Assembly: GCA_016793535.1 (NCBI GenBank)
Contig: JAEUHA010000625.1
Location: 1-48,089, forward strand
Length of the DNA stretch: 48,089 bases
Direction of reading: 5' to 3'
Source of the DNA: Opitutaceae bacterium
GTDB taxonomy: Bacteria > Verrucomicrobiota > Verrucomicrobiia > Opitutales > Opitutaceae
Notes under the pieces: model-generated
Told to the model about the DNA's origin: nothing
Database searches by the model: none
The model's input: the letters and a program-made list of their open reading frames with translations, nothing else
In this document: piece after piece, positions 26,213 through 34,641 of the stretch
How positions within the stretch are numbered: position 1 is the stretch's first letter
How the letters are laid out: the number at the start of each line of letters is the position of its first letter
Made by a program: the position numbers and the translations under genes

Positions 26213-27412
26213 ATGGATGCCCATCTCTTCGAATTCCTAAGCCTGCTACTCCGCTGGCTGCATATCATTGCCGGAGTGGCCTGGATCGGCGCCTCGTTCT
26301 ATTTCATCTGGCTGGACAACAGCCTCGACCCACCCGCACCGGGTTCGGAGCAGGCGCGAAAGGGCGTCTCCGGGGAACTGTGGGCCGTCCACGGCGGCGG
26401 GTTCTATAACCCGCAGAAGTACGCGGTCGCGCCCGCGTCGCTGCCGGACAAGTTGCACTGGTTCAAGTGGGAGGCCTACACGACCTGGCTTTCCGGCACC
26501 GCGCTGCTGGTCGTCGTTTACTGGCTGCGGGCGCAGACGATGATGGTGGATCCGGCGGTCGCTGCCCTCACCACCAGCCAGGCGGTCGGGATCGGGCTGG
26601 GCAGCATGGTGGGCTCCTGGTTCGTGTACGACGCCCTGTGCCGATCTCCGCTCGGGCGGCACGACGGCTGGCTGGGCGCCGTGGTGTTCGGCCTCCTGAC
26701 CTTGCTGGCGTGGGGGCTGCACCAGTTTCTCGGCGGCCGTGCCGCCTACATCCACGTCGGCGCCGCCATCGGCACGATCATGGCGGCGAACGTGTTCTTC
26801 GTCATCATCCCCGGGCAGCGGGAAATGGTCCGCTCGATGCGTGCCGGCGGACTGCCCGACCCGATCTTCGGCCTGCGCGGCAAGCAGCGCAGCGTCCACA
26901 ACAACTACTTCACGCTGCCGGTGCTGTTCATCATGATCAGCAATCACTTCTCGGCGACGTTTGGGCATCCGCACGCCTGGGCCGTGCTCATGCTGATTGC
27001 GGCTGCCGGAGTGAGCATCCGCCACTTCTTCAACCGCAAGCACCGCGGCGTGCTGGCCTGGCAGTATCCGGTGGTGGGCGCGATCCTGTTGGCCGGGGCG
27101 GCCTGGTGGACGGCTCCGCGGCTCGCTCCGCTCCCGCCGGTGGTCGGGCCGGTCAACTTCGAACGCGTCCGCGCGATCATGGGCGAGCGCTGCCTCAACT
27201 GCCATGCTCCAGTGCCCACGTTTCCAGGCCTGGCACAGCCGCCGGCTGGGGTGGTGCTGCACACGCCGGATGCGTTGGTGAAGAACGCACAGCGGATTTA
27301 TCAGCAGGTCGTCGTCACGCGGATGATGCCGCTCGGCAACATCACGAAGATGTCCGACGAGGAACGGGCCGTGATCGCGGCGTGGGTGGCGGCGGGCGCG
27401 TCCACGCAGTAG
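26213..27412 (+). CDS. puuD: PuuD-like urate hydroxylase with C-terminal cytochrome c domain
   Basis: The product is 399 residues from the ATG at 26213. The N-terminal part has about eight membrane helices and conserved His/Trp patches (LRWLHIIAGVAWIGASFYFIW, HGGGFYNPQKY, LHWFKWEAYTTWLSG, KQRSVHNNYFTLPVLFIMISNH), as in the urate oxidase N-terminal family. After a last helix, a c-type cytochrome domain begins, with the heme motif CLNCH near residue 327 and a distal Met in TRMMPLGNITKMSDEER. PuuD is thought to oxidise urate to 5-hydroxyisourate and pass electrons to the respiratory chain. No other purine breakdown gene is near, so a different substrate is possible. It is divergent from argS with 188 bases between. 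Confidence 0.85.
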   Translation: MDAHLFEFLSLLLRWLHIIAGVAWIGASFYFIWLDNSLDPPAPGSEQARKGVSGELWAVHGGGFYNPQKYAVAPASLPDKLHWFKWEAYTTWLSGTALLVVVYWLRAQTMMVDPAVAALTTSQAVGIGLGSMVGSWFVYDALCRSPLGRHDGWLGAVVFGLLTLLAWGLHQFLGGRAAYIHVGAAIGTIMAANVFFVIIPGQREMVRSMRAGGLPDPIFGLRGKQRSVHNNYFTLPVLFIMISNHFSATFGHPHAWAVLMLIAAAGVSIRHFFNRKHRGVLAWQYPVVGAILLAGAAWWTAPRLAPLPPVVGPVNFERVRAIMGERCLNCHAPVPTFPGLAQPPAGVVLHTPDALVKNAQRIYQQVVVTRMMPLGNITKMSDEERAVIAAWVAAGASTQ

Positions 27413-27599
27413 CCGGGCGCAGTTCGGAGCGAAGTCCCGTTCGCCCACCAAACAGTTACTTGTCGTGTAAGCGCTTCGCCTGAAATCGCCCCTTGGGCAG
27501 GGCCGGCTTTGAGCTCGACTTTTACAGGGAAGTGCATTGGCTCGCAAACTTTTCCGCCCGGGCGGTCCAGCCGCCTTTGCTCACGCACACACCTTACTC

Positions 27600-28946
27600 A
27601 TGACCAGCAAACGAAACATCCCGACCCGTCGCTTCATCAAGCCGAGCTTCAATTTCTTGATCGAGAAAAAGCGCGACGGCGGCGAGTTCACCCAGGAGGA
27701 GATTCGCTACATCATCGACAGCACGCTGGACGGCGAAATGCCGCAGCACCAGCTCGCGGCACTCGCGATGGCGATCTACTTCTCCGGCATGTCCGCGCAG
27801 GAGACGGCCGATCTCACGGAAGAGATGATGCTCTCGGGCGAGGTCATTGACCTGTCCCACATTGCGAAGCCGAAGATCGACAAGTATTCGACCGGTGGCG
27901 TGGGTGACAAGACGTCGCTGGTGCTGGTCCCCCTGGCGATGGCGTCGGGCGTGGTGGTGCCGATGATGTGCGGCGTCGAACACGATTACATCATCAACAC
28001 GCTCGAGAAGCTCGCCGCCATCCCGGGGTTCAAGAGCCACCAGACCAACGAGCACTTCTCCTCCCAGCTCGCCCGCATCGGCGGCGCGATCGTGGCGCAG
28101 ACCGAGGACCTCGCCCCCGCCGACGCCAAGTTCTACGAACTGCGCAAGGAAACCGGCACCATCCCGAGCCTGCCGCTCATCACGGGCAGCGTGCTCTCGA
28201 AGAAACTGGCCGAGGGTTCCGAAGGTCTTGTGATCGATGTGAAGTGGGGCAACGGCTCCTTCATCAAGGATCTCGAGCAGGCCAAGCAGCTCGCCCGCTC
28301 GATGACGCGGGTCGGCCGCTCGATGAAGCGCCGGTGCGTGGCGCTCGTCACCGACATGAATCAGCCGCTCGGTGACACCGTCGGCACCTCCCTCGAGGTC
28401 AAGGAGGCGATCCAGTTGCTGAAGGGGGAAGGCCCCGAGGACATGAAGGAACTCGTGCTGAAGCTCGGCATGGAGATCGTCCGTCTCGCCGGCGTCGCCG
28501 GTTCGACGCTCTCGGCCAAGCAGACGGTGCAGAAGCATCTCACCGACGGTTCCGCGCTCGAGAAGTTCAAGGACCTCGTCAAGGCGCAGGGCGGTGACAC
28601 CACCTACATCGATCACCCGGAGAAATTCCCCGCCGCCCGCCATATTCGCAAGCTGCCCGCCCCCAAGCGCGGCTACGTCCACACCATCAATGCGGCGATG
28701 ATCGCACGCGGCGTGCATCTGCTCGGTGCGGGCAAGGAAGAAGCCCACGACAAAATCGACCACTCGGTCGGCGTCTCGGAAATCAAGAAGGTCGGGACGC
28801 AGGTGAAGCAGGGCGAGCCGCTGATGATGATTCACTACAACGACGAGGCGAAGCTCGAGCAGGCGCTCGAGTACTTCAAGAACGCCTACCGCCTCGCGCC
28901 GAAGCGTCCGACCCCGCCACCGCTGATCGTCGAGCGCGTGGCCTGA
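27600..28946 (+). CDS. Pyrimidine/thymidine phosphorylase-like protein with altered signature
   Basis: The product is 448 residues from the ATG at 27600. The fold is that of the DeoA/PyNP family: N-terminal helical lobe (FTQEEIRYIIDSTLDGEM), phosphate loop KYSTGGVGDKTSLVLVPLA, GTIPSLPLITGSVLSKKLA with the Arg, Ser and Lys that bind the base, DVKWGNGSF, and the C-terminal domain ending near GEPLMMIHYND. The usual His of KHSTGGVGD is Tyr, and the family signature S-G-R-G-L-G-H-T-G-G-T is replaced by CGVEHDYIINT. So substrate choice may differ from thymidine. The gene has its own gap upstream (187 bases) and a strong terminator downstream, so it is probably transcribed alone. It would act in the cytoplasm in nucleoside salvage. 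Confidence 0.87.
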   Translation: MTSKRNIPTRRFIKPSFNFLIEKKRDGGEFTQEEIRYIIDSTLDGEMPQHQLAALAMAIYFSGMSAQETADLTEEMMLSGEVIDLSHIAKPKIDKYSTGGVGDKTSLVLVPLAMASGVVVPMMCGVEHDYIINTLEKLAAIPGFKSHQTNEHFSSQLARIGGAIVAQTEDLAPADAKFYELRKETGTIPSLPLITGSVLSKKLAEGSEGLVIDVKWGNGSFIKDLEQAKQLARSMTRVGRSMKRRCVALVTDMNQPLGDTVGTSLEVKEAIQLLKGEGPEDMKELVLKLGMEIVRLAGVAGSTLSAKQTVQKHLTDGSALEKFKDLVKAQGGDTTYIDHPEKFPAARHIRKLPAPKRGYVHTINAAMIARGVHLLGAGKEEAHDKIDHSVGVSEIKKVGTQVKQGEPLMMIHYNDEAKLEQALEYFKNAYRLAPKRPTPPPLIVERVA

Positions 28947-29013
28947 GGTTGGAGGAGCGGCTTCACGCCGCGCCCAAGCCGGAGGCGGCGACGTTCTTCA
29001 CTCTTCTCTTCGC

Positions 29014-29045
29014 AGGCCGACCGGTTTCCGGTCGGCCTTCTTGTT
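29014..29045 (+). terminator. Rho-independent terminator of the phosphorylase gene
   Basis: AGGCCGACCGG (29014-29024) pairs perfectly with CCGGTCGGCCT (29028-29038) over a 3-base loop, followed by TCTTGTT. It lies 68 bases past the stop codon. Confidence 0.88.
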
Positions 29046-29079
29046 GACCGCGACCGGCGCGCCGTGTCACTTCGCTGCG

Positions 29080-30324
29080 ATGGCCGAGGAAAACCTGCCG
29101 CGGGAAAAACCAGAAACGACTCCGATCGCACCGGTAGACCGGTCGACCTGGTCGCGTCCGTGGGCACAGCTCAAGTACTTCACGTTCCAGCCCGCGATCT
29201 TTCCGCGCCTGCTGGGCAAGGTTTCCGACGATGCCCGACCCGGTGACCTGGTCTCAGTCTACGACAAGAACGGGAATCGCGCGGGCGCGGGACTGTTCAA
29301 TCCCCGGGCCAAGATCCCGCTGCGCGTCGTCGCGCATGGCACCGAGCCGATCGATGAGGGCTATTTCGAACTCGCGATCCGGCGGGCGGTGGAACTTCGC
29401 CGCGGGCTGTTCAAGCTCGACGAGGTCACGGACGCATACCGGTTGATCAACTCGGACGGCGACGGTCTCAGCGGGCTCACGATCGATCGGTACGGCGACA
29501 CCCTGTTGTGCGAGGTGTACAGCCTCGGCATTGCCCGGCGTCTGCCCCGCTGGCTGCCGCTCTTGCACGAACTGGCCGGCACGCGACACGCGCGGGTGCA
29601 GGTCGACCACGATCTGGGCAGCCTCGAAGGCATCAAGCCGTCGACCTTCAATGAAACCAACGCCGCGGCGCCGCGGGCGGTGAAAATCCGCGAGCACGGC
29701 GTGCGCTACGAGGTTGATTTCGCCGAGGGCCACAAGACCGGCTTCTTCTGCGACCAGCGCGACAACCGGCGGGCGATCGCGGCGTTCACGCGTCAGGCCC
29801 GCGTCCTCGACCTCTGTTGTTATACCGGTGGATTTTCGCTCAACGCCAAGGTCGTCGGCGGCGCCGAGGAAGTGACCAGCGTCGACCTCGACGAGGCCGC
29901 GATCGCGCAGGCGCGGCGCAACGCCAACCTGAATCAGGCGCGGCTCAAGTTCGTCCACGCCGACGCCTTCGCCTACGCTCGCCAGATGCAGACCAACGGG
30001 GAGAAGTGGGATGTCGTCATCCTCGATCCGCCCAAGTTCATCTTCACCCGCGACGAACATGGAAATTGGGAAGGCCGGCAGAAATACGAGGACCTCAATC
30101 TGCTGGCGATTTCACTCGTGAAGACCGGCGGGATCTTCGTGACGTGCTCCTGCTCCGGATTGCTGTCGCTGGAGGACTTCGAAGCCCACGTGATCAAGGC
30201 GGCCCACCGGCAGAATCGCCGGCTGCAGTTCTTCAACCGCACGGGCCCCGGCGTCGATCACCCCGTCTATTCAAACTGCCTCGAAAGCCGCTACCTCAAG
30301 GTCCTGTGGGCGCGGGTGGTGTAG
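29080..30324 (+). CDS. rlmI: RlmI-like 23S rRNA cytosine-C5 methyltransferase
   Basis: The product is 414 residues from the ATG at 29080. An N-terminal PUA-like domain (about 20-110; PAIFPRLLGKVSDDARPGDLVSVYDKNG) is followed by a central domain (INSDGDGLSGLTIDRYGD). A SAM-dependent methyltransferase domain comes next, with GHKTGFFCDQRDNRRAI, motif I RVLDLCCYTGGFSLNAKVVGG, the acidic SAM contact VTSVDLDE, motif IV DPPKFIF, and the catalytic Cys region FVTCSCSGLLSLEDF. This order is that of the RlmI/YccW type, which makes m5C1962 in 23S rRNA; the exact target here is inferred. A longer frame from a TTG at 29041 overlaps the terminator and is unlikely. Confidence 0.88.
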   Translation: MAEENLPREKPETTPIAPVDRSTWSRPWAQLKYFTFQPAIFPRLLGKVSDDARPGDLVSVYDKNGNRAGAGLFNPRAKIPLRVVAHGTEPIDEGYFELAIRRAVELRRGLFKLDEVTDAYRLINSDGDGLSGLTIDRYGDTLLCEVYSLGIARRLPRWLPLLHELAGTRHARVQVDHDLGSLEGIKPSTFNETNAAAPRAVKIREHGVRYEVDFAEGHKTGFFCDQRDNRRAIAAFTRQARVLDLCCYTGGFSLNAKVVGGAEEVTSVDLDEAAIAQARRNANLNQARLKFVHADAFAYARQMQTNGEKWDVVILDPPKFIFTRDEHGNWEGRQKYEDLNLLAISLVKTGGIFVTCSCSGLLSLEDFEAHVIKAAHRQNRRLQFFNRTGPGVDHPVYSNCLESRYLKVLWARVV

Positions 30325-30407
30325 GTTGGGGGGCGAAGGGCGACACGCATGAACTCAAGTTCGGCATTGATGTGCGCCGGCCGCTGGCGACAAACTTTGG
30401 CACCGAA

Positions 30408-31715
30408 ATGCGCGTGATGTTCGCAGTTGTCCTCAGAGCATGCTGCCTGGCGGCCGGCCTCTGGCTGGCCCGGGCCGAGGCGGCGGAGCCGGTTTCCCCC
30501 CTGATCGGTGCGACGCCGGAACGGGTCCTGTCGCAGTACGGCGAACCGCGCAGCCAGATGACGGCCGGGGACCGCGTCATTTACCTTTATCCCCGGGAAC
30601 GAATCATTTTCCGCGGTGGCGTCGTCATCGACGTCGAGGCGGTCATCCCGGAGCCCGTGCGTCGTCCGCCACCGGCGGAAACACCGGCGCCCCCGCCGGC
30701 CGAACCCACGCCGCCTGCGGCGACGCCTCCGGCTGCCACGCCCGAACCGGCCCCGACCGCGCCTGCGGCAGCCACTCCGGCGACACCCGCCGCAACCGCC
30801 ACGCCGCCCCCGCCTCCGGCCCCGGTGGAGCCCAAGGTGGAAATCAAGCTGGTCCGGCCTCCCGGCGCGAAGGAACTCCCGCCCGCGCCACCGCCGATCG
30901 TGAAAGCTCCGCCACCGGCGGCGCCCACGCCTGCCGCGACGCCGGCCGCACCGGCCGCGACGGCCCCCGCCGGATCGGCTACCGCGCCGGCTCCGCTGGC
31001 GAACACGGCGCTTTCCGAGGTGAACGAGGCCCGGAAAGCGGCCGAACGGGCGGCGCTCGCGGAGAAGGAGCAGAAGGCGAAGGCCCGCAAGGAAGCGCTC
31101 CAGCGGCTGGATCAGGCGGCCAACGCGGAGGAATCATCGGGGGGAATGTTTTCCGGCCGGACCTGGCTGATCATCGCGGCCGTGCTGGTCGCGGGCATTG
31201 CGTTCATTTTTTGGCGCTCGCGCCATCGGGCGGTCGATCCTTCGGCGGCCAGCGTCGGACCCGGACTGGCGCCGGCGGCGCCGGCGAATGCGGGCACAAG
31301 TTTTACCGCGGACATGCTCGAGGAGATCGATTGGAAGCGGTTCGAGCGGCTGGTGATTTCCTATTACAGCAAGACCGGTGTCGTCGCGGCGCCGACGAAC
31401 TCCGGGCCCGACGGGGCCGTGCAGATCAAGATTTCCTGGAAGGGTGAGCCGCGGCCGTTTGCGTATGTGCGCTGCGTGTCCAACTCGGCCGGCCTGGTCG
31501 ATGTGAAGCAGCTGAACGAGCTGGGCGCGGTCCTCGCGGCGGACGACATCCGGCGTGGTTATGTGGTGACCCCGGGGCGTTTCACGCCGGCCGCCCGCGG
31601 CCTCGCGGCGGAGAAGCAGCTTACGCTCATGCCGGGAGAAATGCTCCTCGAGAAGCTCAACGCGCTCCCGCTCGCGGCGCGCAAGGAACTCCTGCGCGAG
31701 ATCGGCCACGCCTGA
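30408..31715 (+). CDS. Membrane protein with BamE-like N-terminus, Pro-rich linker and Mrr-like domain
   Basis: The product is 435 residues. A signal peptide (about 1-25, cleavage near ARAEA) leads to a short exported unit resembling SmpA/BamE-like folds (ATPERVLSQYGEPRSQM, VIYLYPRERIIFRGGVVIDVEAV). A Pro/Ala-rich stretch (about 85-205), a charged coiled-coil-like helix (about 207-240) and one membrane helix (about 252-270, TWLIIAAVLVAGIAFIFW) follow. The C-terminal 130 residues have an Mrr-type restriction-endonuclease fold (DWKRFERLVISYYSKTG, SGPDGAVQI, DVKQLNELGAVLAADDIRRG, VTPGRFTPAARGLA), probably cytoplasmic. The strand that normally holds Q-x-K reads YVRCVSN, so nuclease activity is doubtful. 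It may sense or bind rather than cut. Function is unknown. Confidence 0.8.
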   Translation: MRVMFAVVLRACCLAAGLWLARAEAAEPVSPLIGATPERVLSQYGEPRSQMTAGDRVIYLYPRERIIFRGGVVIDVEAVIPEPVRRPPPAETPAPPPAEPTPPAATPPAATPEPAPTAPAAATPATPAATATPPPPPAPVEPKVEIKLVRPPGAKELPPAPPPIVKAPPPAAPTPAATPAAPAATAPAGSATAPAPLANTALSEVNEARKAAERAALAEKEQKAKARKEALQRLDQAANAEESSGGMFSGRTWLIIAAVLVAGIAFIFWRSRHRAVDPSAASVGPGLAPAAPANAGTSFTADMLEEIDWKRFERLVISYYSKTGVVAAPTNSGPDGAVQIKISWKGEPRPFAYVRCVSNSAGLVDVKQLNELGAVLAADDIRRGYVVTPGRFTPAARGLAAEKQLTLMPGEMLLEKLNALPLAARKELLREIGHA

Positions 31716-31723
31716 CTGGCACG

Positions 31724-31751
31724 AAAAAGCCCGCGGGTTGAACCGCGGGCT
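31724..31751 (-). terminator. Rho-independent terminator of efp
   Basis: AGCCCGCGG (31728-31736) pairs perfectly with CCGCGGGCT (31743-31751), loop of 6. On the minus strand it is followed by a T-run (AAAAA at 31724-31728 on the plus strand). It is 35 bases past the efp stop and may also stop transcripts from the plus-strand gene ending at 31715. Confidence 0.85.
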
Positions 31752-31785
31752 GGAAATGGGCCGGCGAATCCGCCGGGGGTTCGCG

Positions 31786-32343
31786 TCAGACGCGACCGAG
31801 GTACGTGCCGTCGTCGGTGCTCACCCGGATGACTTCGCCTTCCTTGATGAAGAGCGGCACTTGTACGACGAGGCCGGTCTCGAGCTTGGCGGGCTTCTGG
31901 ACGTTGCTGGCGGTGTCGCCCTTCACGCCGTCGGCGGATTCGATCACCTTGAGCGCGACCGTGGAGGGCAGGTCGACGGAAAGCGGACGCTCATCCACGA
32001 AGAGGACGTCCACCTTGCCGCCCGGCGCGAGGTAGTTCTTCACGTCGCCGAGCTGGGTTTCGTTCAGCTCGATCTGCTCGAACGTCTCGGCGTCCATGAA
32101 CGCAAACGTGCCCCGGTCGGCGTAGCTGAACTCCAGGGTCTTGCGGTCGGTCGGCAGCACTTCGATCGTGTCGGTCGAGGCGAATCGCTGGTCGAGCGCC
32201 TTGCCGTACCGCAAATTGCGCATCTTGATCTGCACGAAGGCCCGGAGATTGCCCGGCGTCCGGTGCTGGGTCTCCATGACGAGATGCGGCTCGCCGTTGA
32301 ATTTGATGACTTGGCCTTTGCGGATGTCGTTGGCTGCGGGCAT
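31786..32343 (-). CDS. efp: Elongation factor P
   Basis: The product is 185 residues, the standard three-domain EF-P: a KOW-like domain (about 1-65), a central OB domain (about 68-125, DTIEVLPTDRKTLEFSYADRG) and a C-terminal OB domain with GDTASNVQKPAKLETGLVVQVPLFIKEGE, which fits the family signature. It relieves ribosome stalling at consecutive prolines, which matters here because several proteins in the window are Pro-rich. The loop that enters the peptidyl-transferase centre reads RTPGNLRAF, so the position equal to E. coli Lys34 is Asn32, and neither Lys (beta-lysylated) nor Arg (rhamnosylated) is at the tip. It is divergent from lpxC with about 155 bases between. Confidence 0.95.
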   Translation of the reverse strand: MPAANDIRKGQVIKFNGEPHLVMETQHRTPGNLRAFVQIKMRNLRYGKALDQRFASTDTIEVLPTDRKTLEFSYADRGTFAFMDAETFEQIELNETQLGDVKNYLAPGGKVDVLFVDERPLSVDLPSTVALKVIESADGVKGDTASNVQKPAKLETGLVVQVPLFIKEGEVIRVSTDDGTYLGRV

Positions 32344-32498
32344 GACGAGGGTCGTTTCAGTCTGGCGTTGGAGCGTGTAGAAAGGGTTCAGGTTGAGGAG
32401 TCGGCCGCGCGAGTGTCAAGCCGGCCGGGTGAAACGGCCCGCGGCGAGTTCCACGCTTGCGCTGGATGCCGGCGGCTTTCGACACTGGGCGATTGCCA

Positions 32499-33827
32499 AT
32501 GAAACAACGCACCCTTGCGCGGGAAGTCACCATCCAGGGCAGCGCGCTCCACACCGGCGACGCCGTCACACTCACGATGAAGCCCGCGCCGGCGGATGCG
32601 GGCTACGTGTTCCGACGCATCGACCTGAGCGGCTCGCCTGAGATTCGGCCGCGGGTCGACCAGGTGACGGACCTGGTGCGGGCCACGACGATCCAGTCGG
32701 GCCACGCCAAGATCCACACGGTCGAACATGTGTTGAGTGCGTTGCACGGCTGCGGCATCGACAACGTCGTCATCGAGATGAACGCCTCCGAGCCGCCGAT
32801 CCTCGACGGCTCGGCCAAGCCCTATGTCGACTTGATCATGCAGGGCGAACCGATCGAGCAGGACGTGGAGCGGGAGTATTTCTCGCTCGATGCGCCCGTC
32901 TCCGTGTCGAAGGGCCAGTCGTCCATCATCGCCCTGCCGTGCGATGAATTCAAAATCTCCTGCACGTCGGCCGACGACCGTGGCATCCACACGCAGTACC
33001 TGTCGCTGGGCATCGATCCGGACAGCTACATGACGCAGATCGCCGCGGCGCGGACGTTCACGATCTACGAGGACATCGAGGAGCTGCTGAAGCTGGGCAA
33101 GATCAAGGGCGGTTCGCTCGACTGCGCCGTCGTGATCCGCGGAGACAAGATCATCTCGAAGGAGGGCCTGCGCTTCAAAGACGAGTTCGTGCGGCACAAG
33201 ATCCTGGATATCATCGGCGACATCACCCTGCTGGGCGCGCCGTTGAAGGCGCATATCATCGCGACCCGGCCGGGTCATGCCATCAACGCCGAACTCACCA
33301 AGGCGCTGGCCGCAAAGCTCGAGGAGAAGCGCAAGGGCCCGAAGAAGAAGCCGCGGCCGTCGATGGTGCTGCCGCATGAGACCGAACTCGATATCCGGCG
33401 CATCCTCGACACGCTGCCGCACCGCTATCCGTTCGTGATGGTCGACCGCGTGGTGGAGTTCATCGGGGAGGACTCGCTCGTCGCGATCAAGAACGTGACG
33501 ATCAACGAGCCCTATTTCCAGGGACATTTTCCCGGCAACCCGGTCATGCCCGGCGTGCTGCAACTGGAGGCGATGGCGCAGGCCGGCGGCATCCTCATGC
33601 TTCGCCGCGGCACCTCCGAGGGCAAGACCTCGCTGCTGATGAGCGTCGACAAGGTGAAGTTCCGCAAGCCCGTGCGGCCCGGCGACCAGCTCATCATCAA
33701 CGCCCGGCTGCTCAAGGCGCGCGGCACCAAGCTTGCGACCGCGGAAGTCACCTGCACGGTGGACGGCAAGGTCGTCTCGTCGGGCGAACTGATGTTCGCG
33801 ATCATCGACTCGAACGAAGTCGAGTGA
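32499..33827 (+). CDS. lpxC-fabZ: Bifunctional UDP-3-O-acyl-GlcNAc deacetylase / 3-hydroxyacyl-ACP dehydratase
   Basis: The product is 442 residues, from the ATG at 32499. The LpxC part (1-290) starts the committed step of lipid A synthesis; the zinc ligands are the His of [12 protein letters not shown] and the His and Asp of [12 protein letters not shown], with [12 protein letters not shown] nearby. A Lys/Pro-rich linker ([14 protein letters not shown]) joins it to the FabZ part (about 305-442), with [13 protein letters not shown], the catalytic His in [14 protein letters not shown] and the Glu in QLEAMAQ. FabZ dehydrates 3-hydroxyacyl-ACP in fatty acid synthesis, so the fusion ties together two enzymes that draw on the same 3-hydroxyacyl pool. 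The fusion is known from other lineages. lpxA follows after 7 bases. Confidence 0.96.
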   Translation: MKQRTLAREVTIQGSALHTGDAVTLTMKPAPADAGYVFRRIDLSGSPEIRPRVDQVTDLVRATTIQSGHAKIHTVEHVLSALHGCGIDNVVIEMNASEPPILDGSAKPYVDLIMQGEPIEQDVEREYFSLDAPVSVSKGQSSIIALPCDEFKISCTSADDRGIHTQYLSLGIDPDSYMTQIAAARTFTIYEDIEELLKLGKIKGGSLDCAVVIRGDKIISKEGLRFKDEFVRHKILDIIGDITLLGAPLKAHIIATRPGHAINAELTKALAAKLEEKRKGPKKKPRPSMVLPHETELDIRRILDTLPHRYPFVMVDRVVEFIGEDSLVAIKNVTINEPYFQGHFPGNPVMPGVLQLEAMAQAGGILMLRRGTSEGKTSLLMSVDKVKFRKPVRPGDQLIINARLLKARGTKLATAEVTCTVDGKVVSSGELMFAIIDSNEVE

Positions 33828-33834
33828 CCCGGCC

Positions 33835-34632
33835 ATGGCGACGCAGCTTCATCCCACCGCCATCGTCGAGGCCGGCGCGCAGCTCGGCACGGACGTCGTG
33901 CTCGGCGCCTATGCCTACGTCGGCGCCGGCGTCACGCTCGGCGACGGCACGCGCCTCCATCACCACGCGTCCGTCGAGGGCAACACCGAGCTCGGCGCGC
34001 ACTGCGAGGTGTTTCCGTACGCCTGCCTGGGCGGCAAGACGCAGGACCTGAAATTCAAGGGCGGCAACCCCGGCGTGCGCATCGGGGCGCGCAACGTGTT
34101 TCGCGAATACGTGACGATCCACGCCGCCACCAACGACGGCGAGTTCACGCGCGTCGGCTCGGACAACGTGCTGCTCGCGAGCTGCCACGTCGCGCACGAC
34201 TGCACGCTGGGCGACCACATCGTGATGAGCAACGGCGCCGTGCTGGCGGGGCACGTCAGCATCGAGGACCACGTTGTCATCGGCGGCTACGGCGGCATCC
34301 ATCAGTTCTGCCGCGTCGGCACGTACGCGATGCTTTCCGCCACGGCGAAGCTCGTGCACGACCTGCCGCCGTATTTCATCGCCGACGGCACGCCCGCCGA
34401 GATCCGCGCGATCAACCGGATCGGCCTCGAGCGGAACGGCTTCACGCCGGAACAGCTCGACCGGGTGAAGCTGATCCACCGCATCCTCTACCGCGACGGC
34501 CTCAACCGGTCGCAGGCGCTCGAGAAGCTCGCGGCGCATGCGGACGCCGGGAGCCTCGAGTTCCGGCGCATGCTGGACTTCGCGCGGAAGAGCGAGCGCG
34601 GCCTGGCCCCGAGCGCGCGCGGGGCGCGCTGA
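33835..34632 (+). CDS. lpxA: UDP-N-acetylglucosamine acyltransferase
   Basis: The product is 265 residues, the usual size. It acylates UDP-GlcNAc with a 3-hydroxyacyl chain from ACP, the first reaction of lipid A synthesis. The left-handed beta-helix hexapeptides are plain ([27 protein letters not shown]). The catalytic His lies in [16 protein letters not shown], and [18 protein letters not shown] and [16 protein letters not shown] are typical. The C-terminal helical domain is complete. It begins 7 bases after lpxC-fabZ, so both are on one transcript and the fused gene's 3-hydroxyacyl substrate pool feeds this enzyme. It converges on hisI with a 9-base gap. Confidence 0.96.
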   Translation: MATQLHPTAIVEAGAQLGTDVVLGAYAYVGAGVTLGDGTRLHHHASVEGNTELGAHCEVFPYACLGGKTQDLKFKGGNPGVRIGARNVFREYVTIHAATNDGEFTRVGSDNVLLASCHVAHDCTLGDHIVMSNGAVLAGHVSIEDHVVIGGYGGIHQFCRVGTYAMLSATAKLVHDLPPYFIADGTPAEIRAINRIGLERNGFTPEQLDRVKLIHRILYRDGLNRSQALEKLAAHADAGSLEFRRMLDFARKSERGLAPSARGAR

Positions 34633-34641
34633 CGACTTGTA

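Noticed and set aside
27960..28010. Possible frameshift explaining the odd CGVEHDYIINT segment in the phosphorylase
   Set aside because: The other two frames give Arg/His-rich text and not the expected SGRGLGHTGG, and the spacing to the following TLEKLAAIPGF is right, so the change is real sequence divergence.
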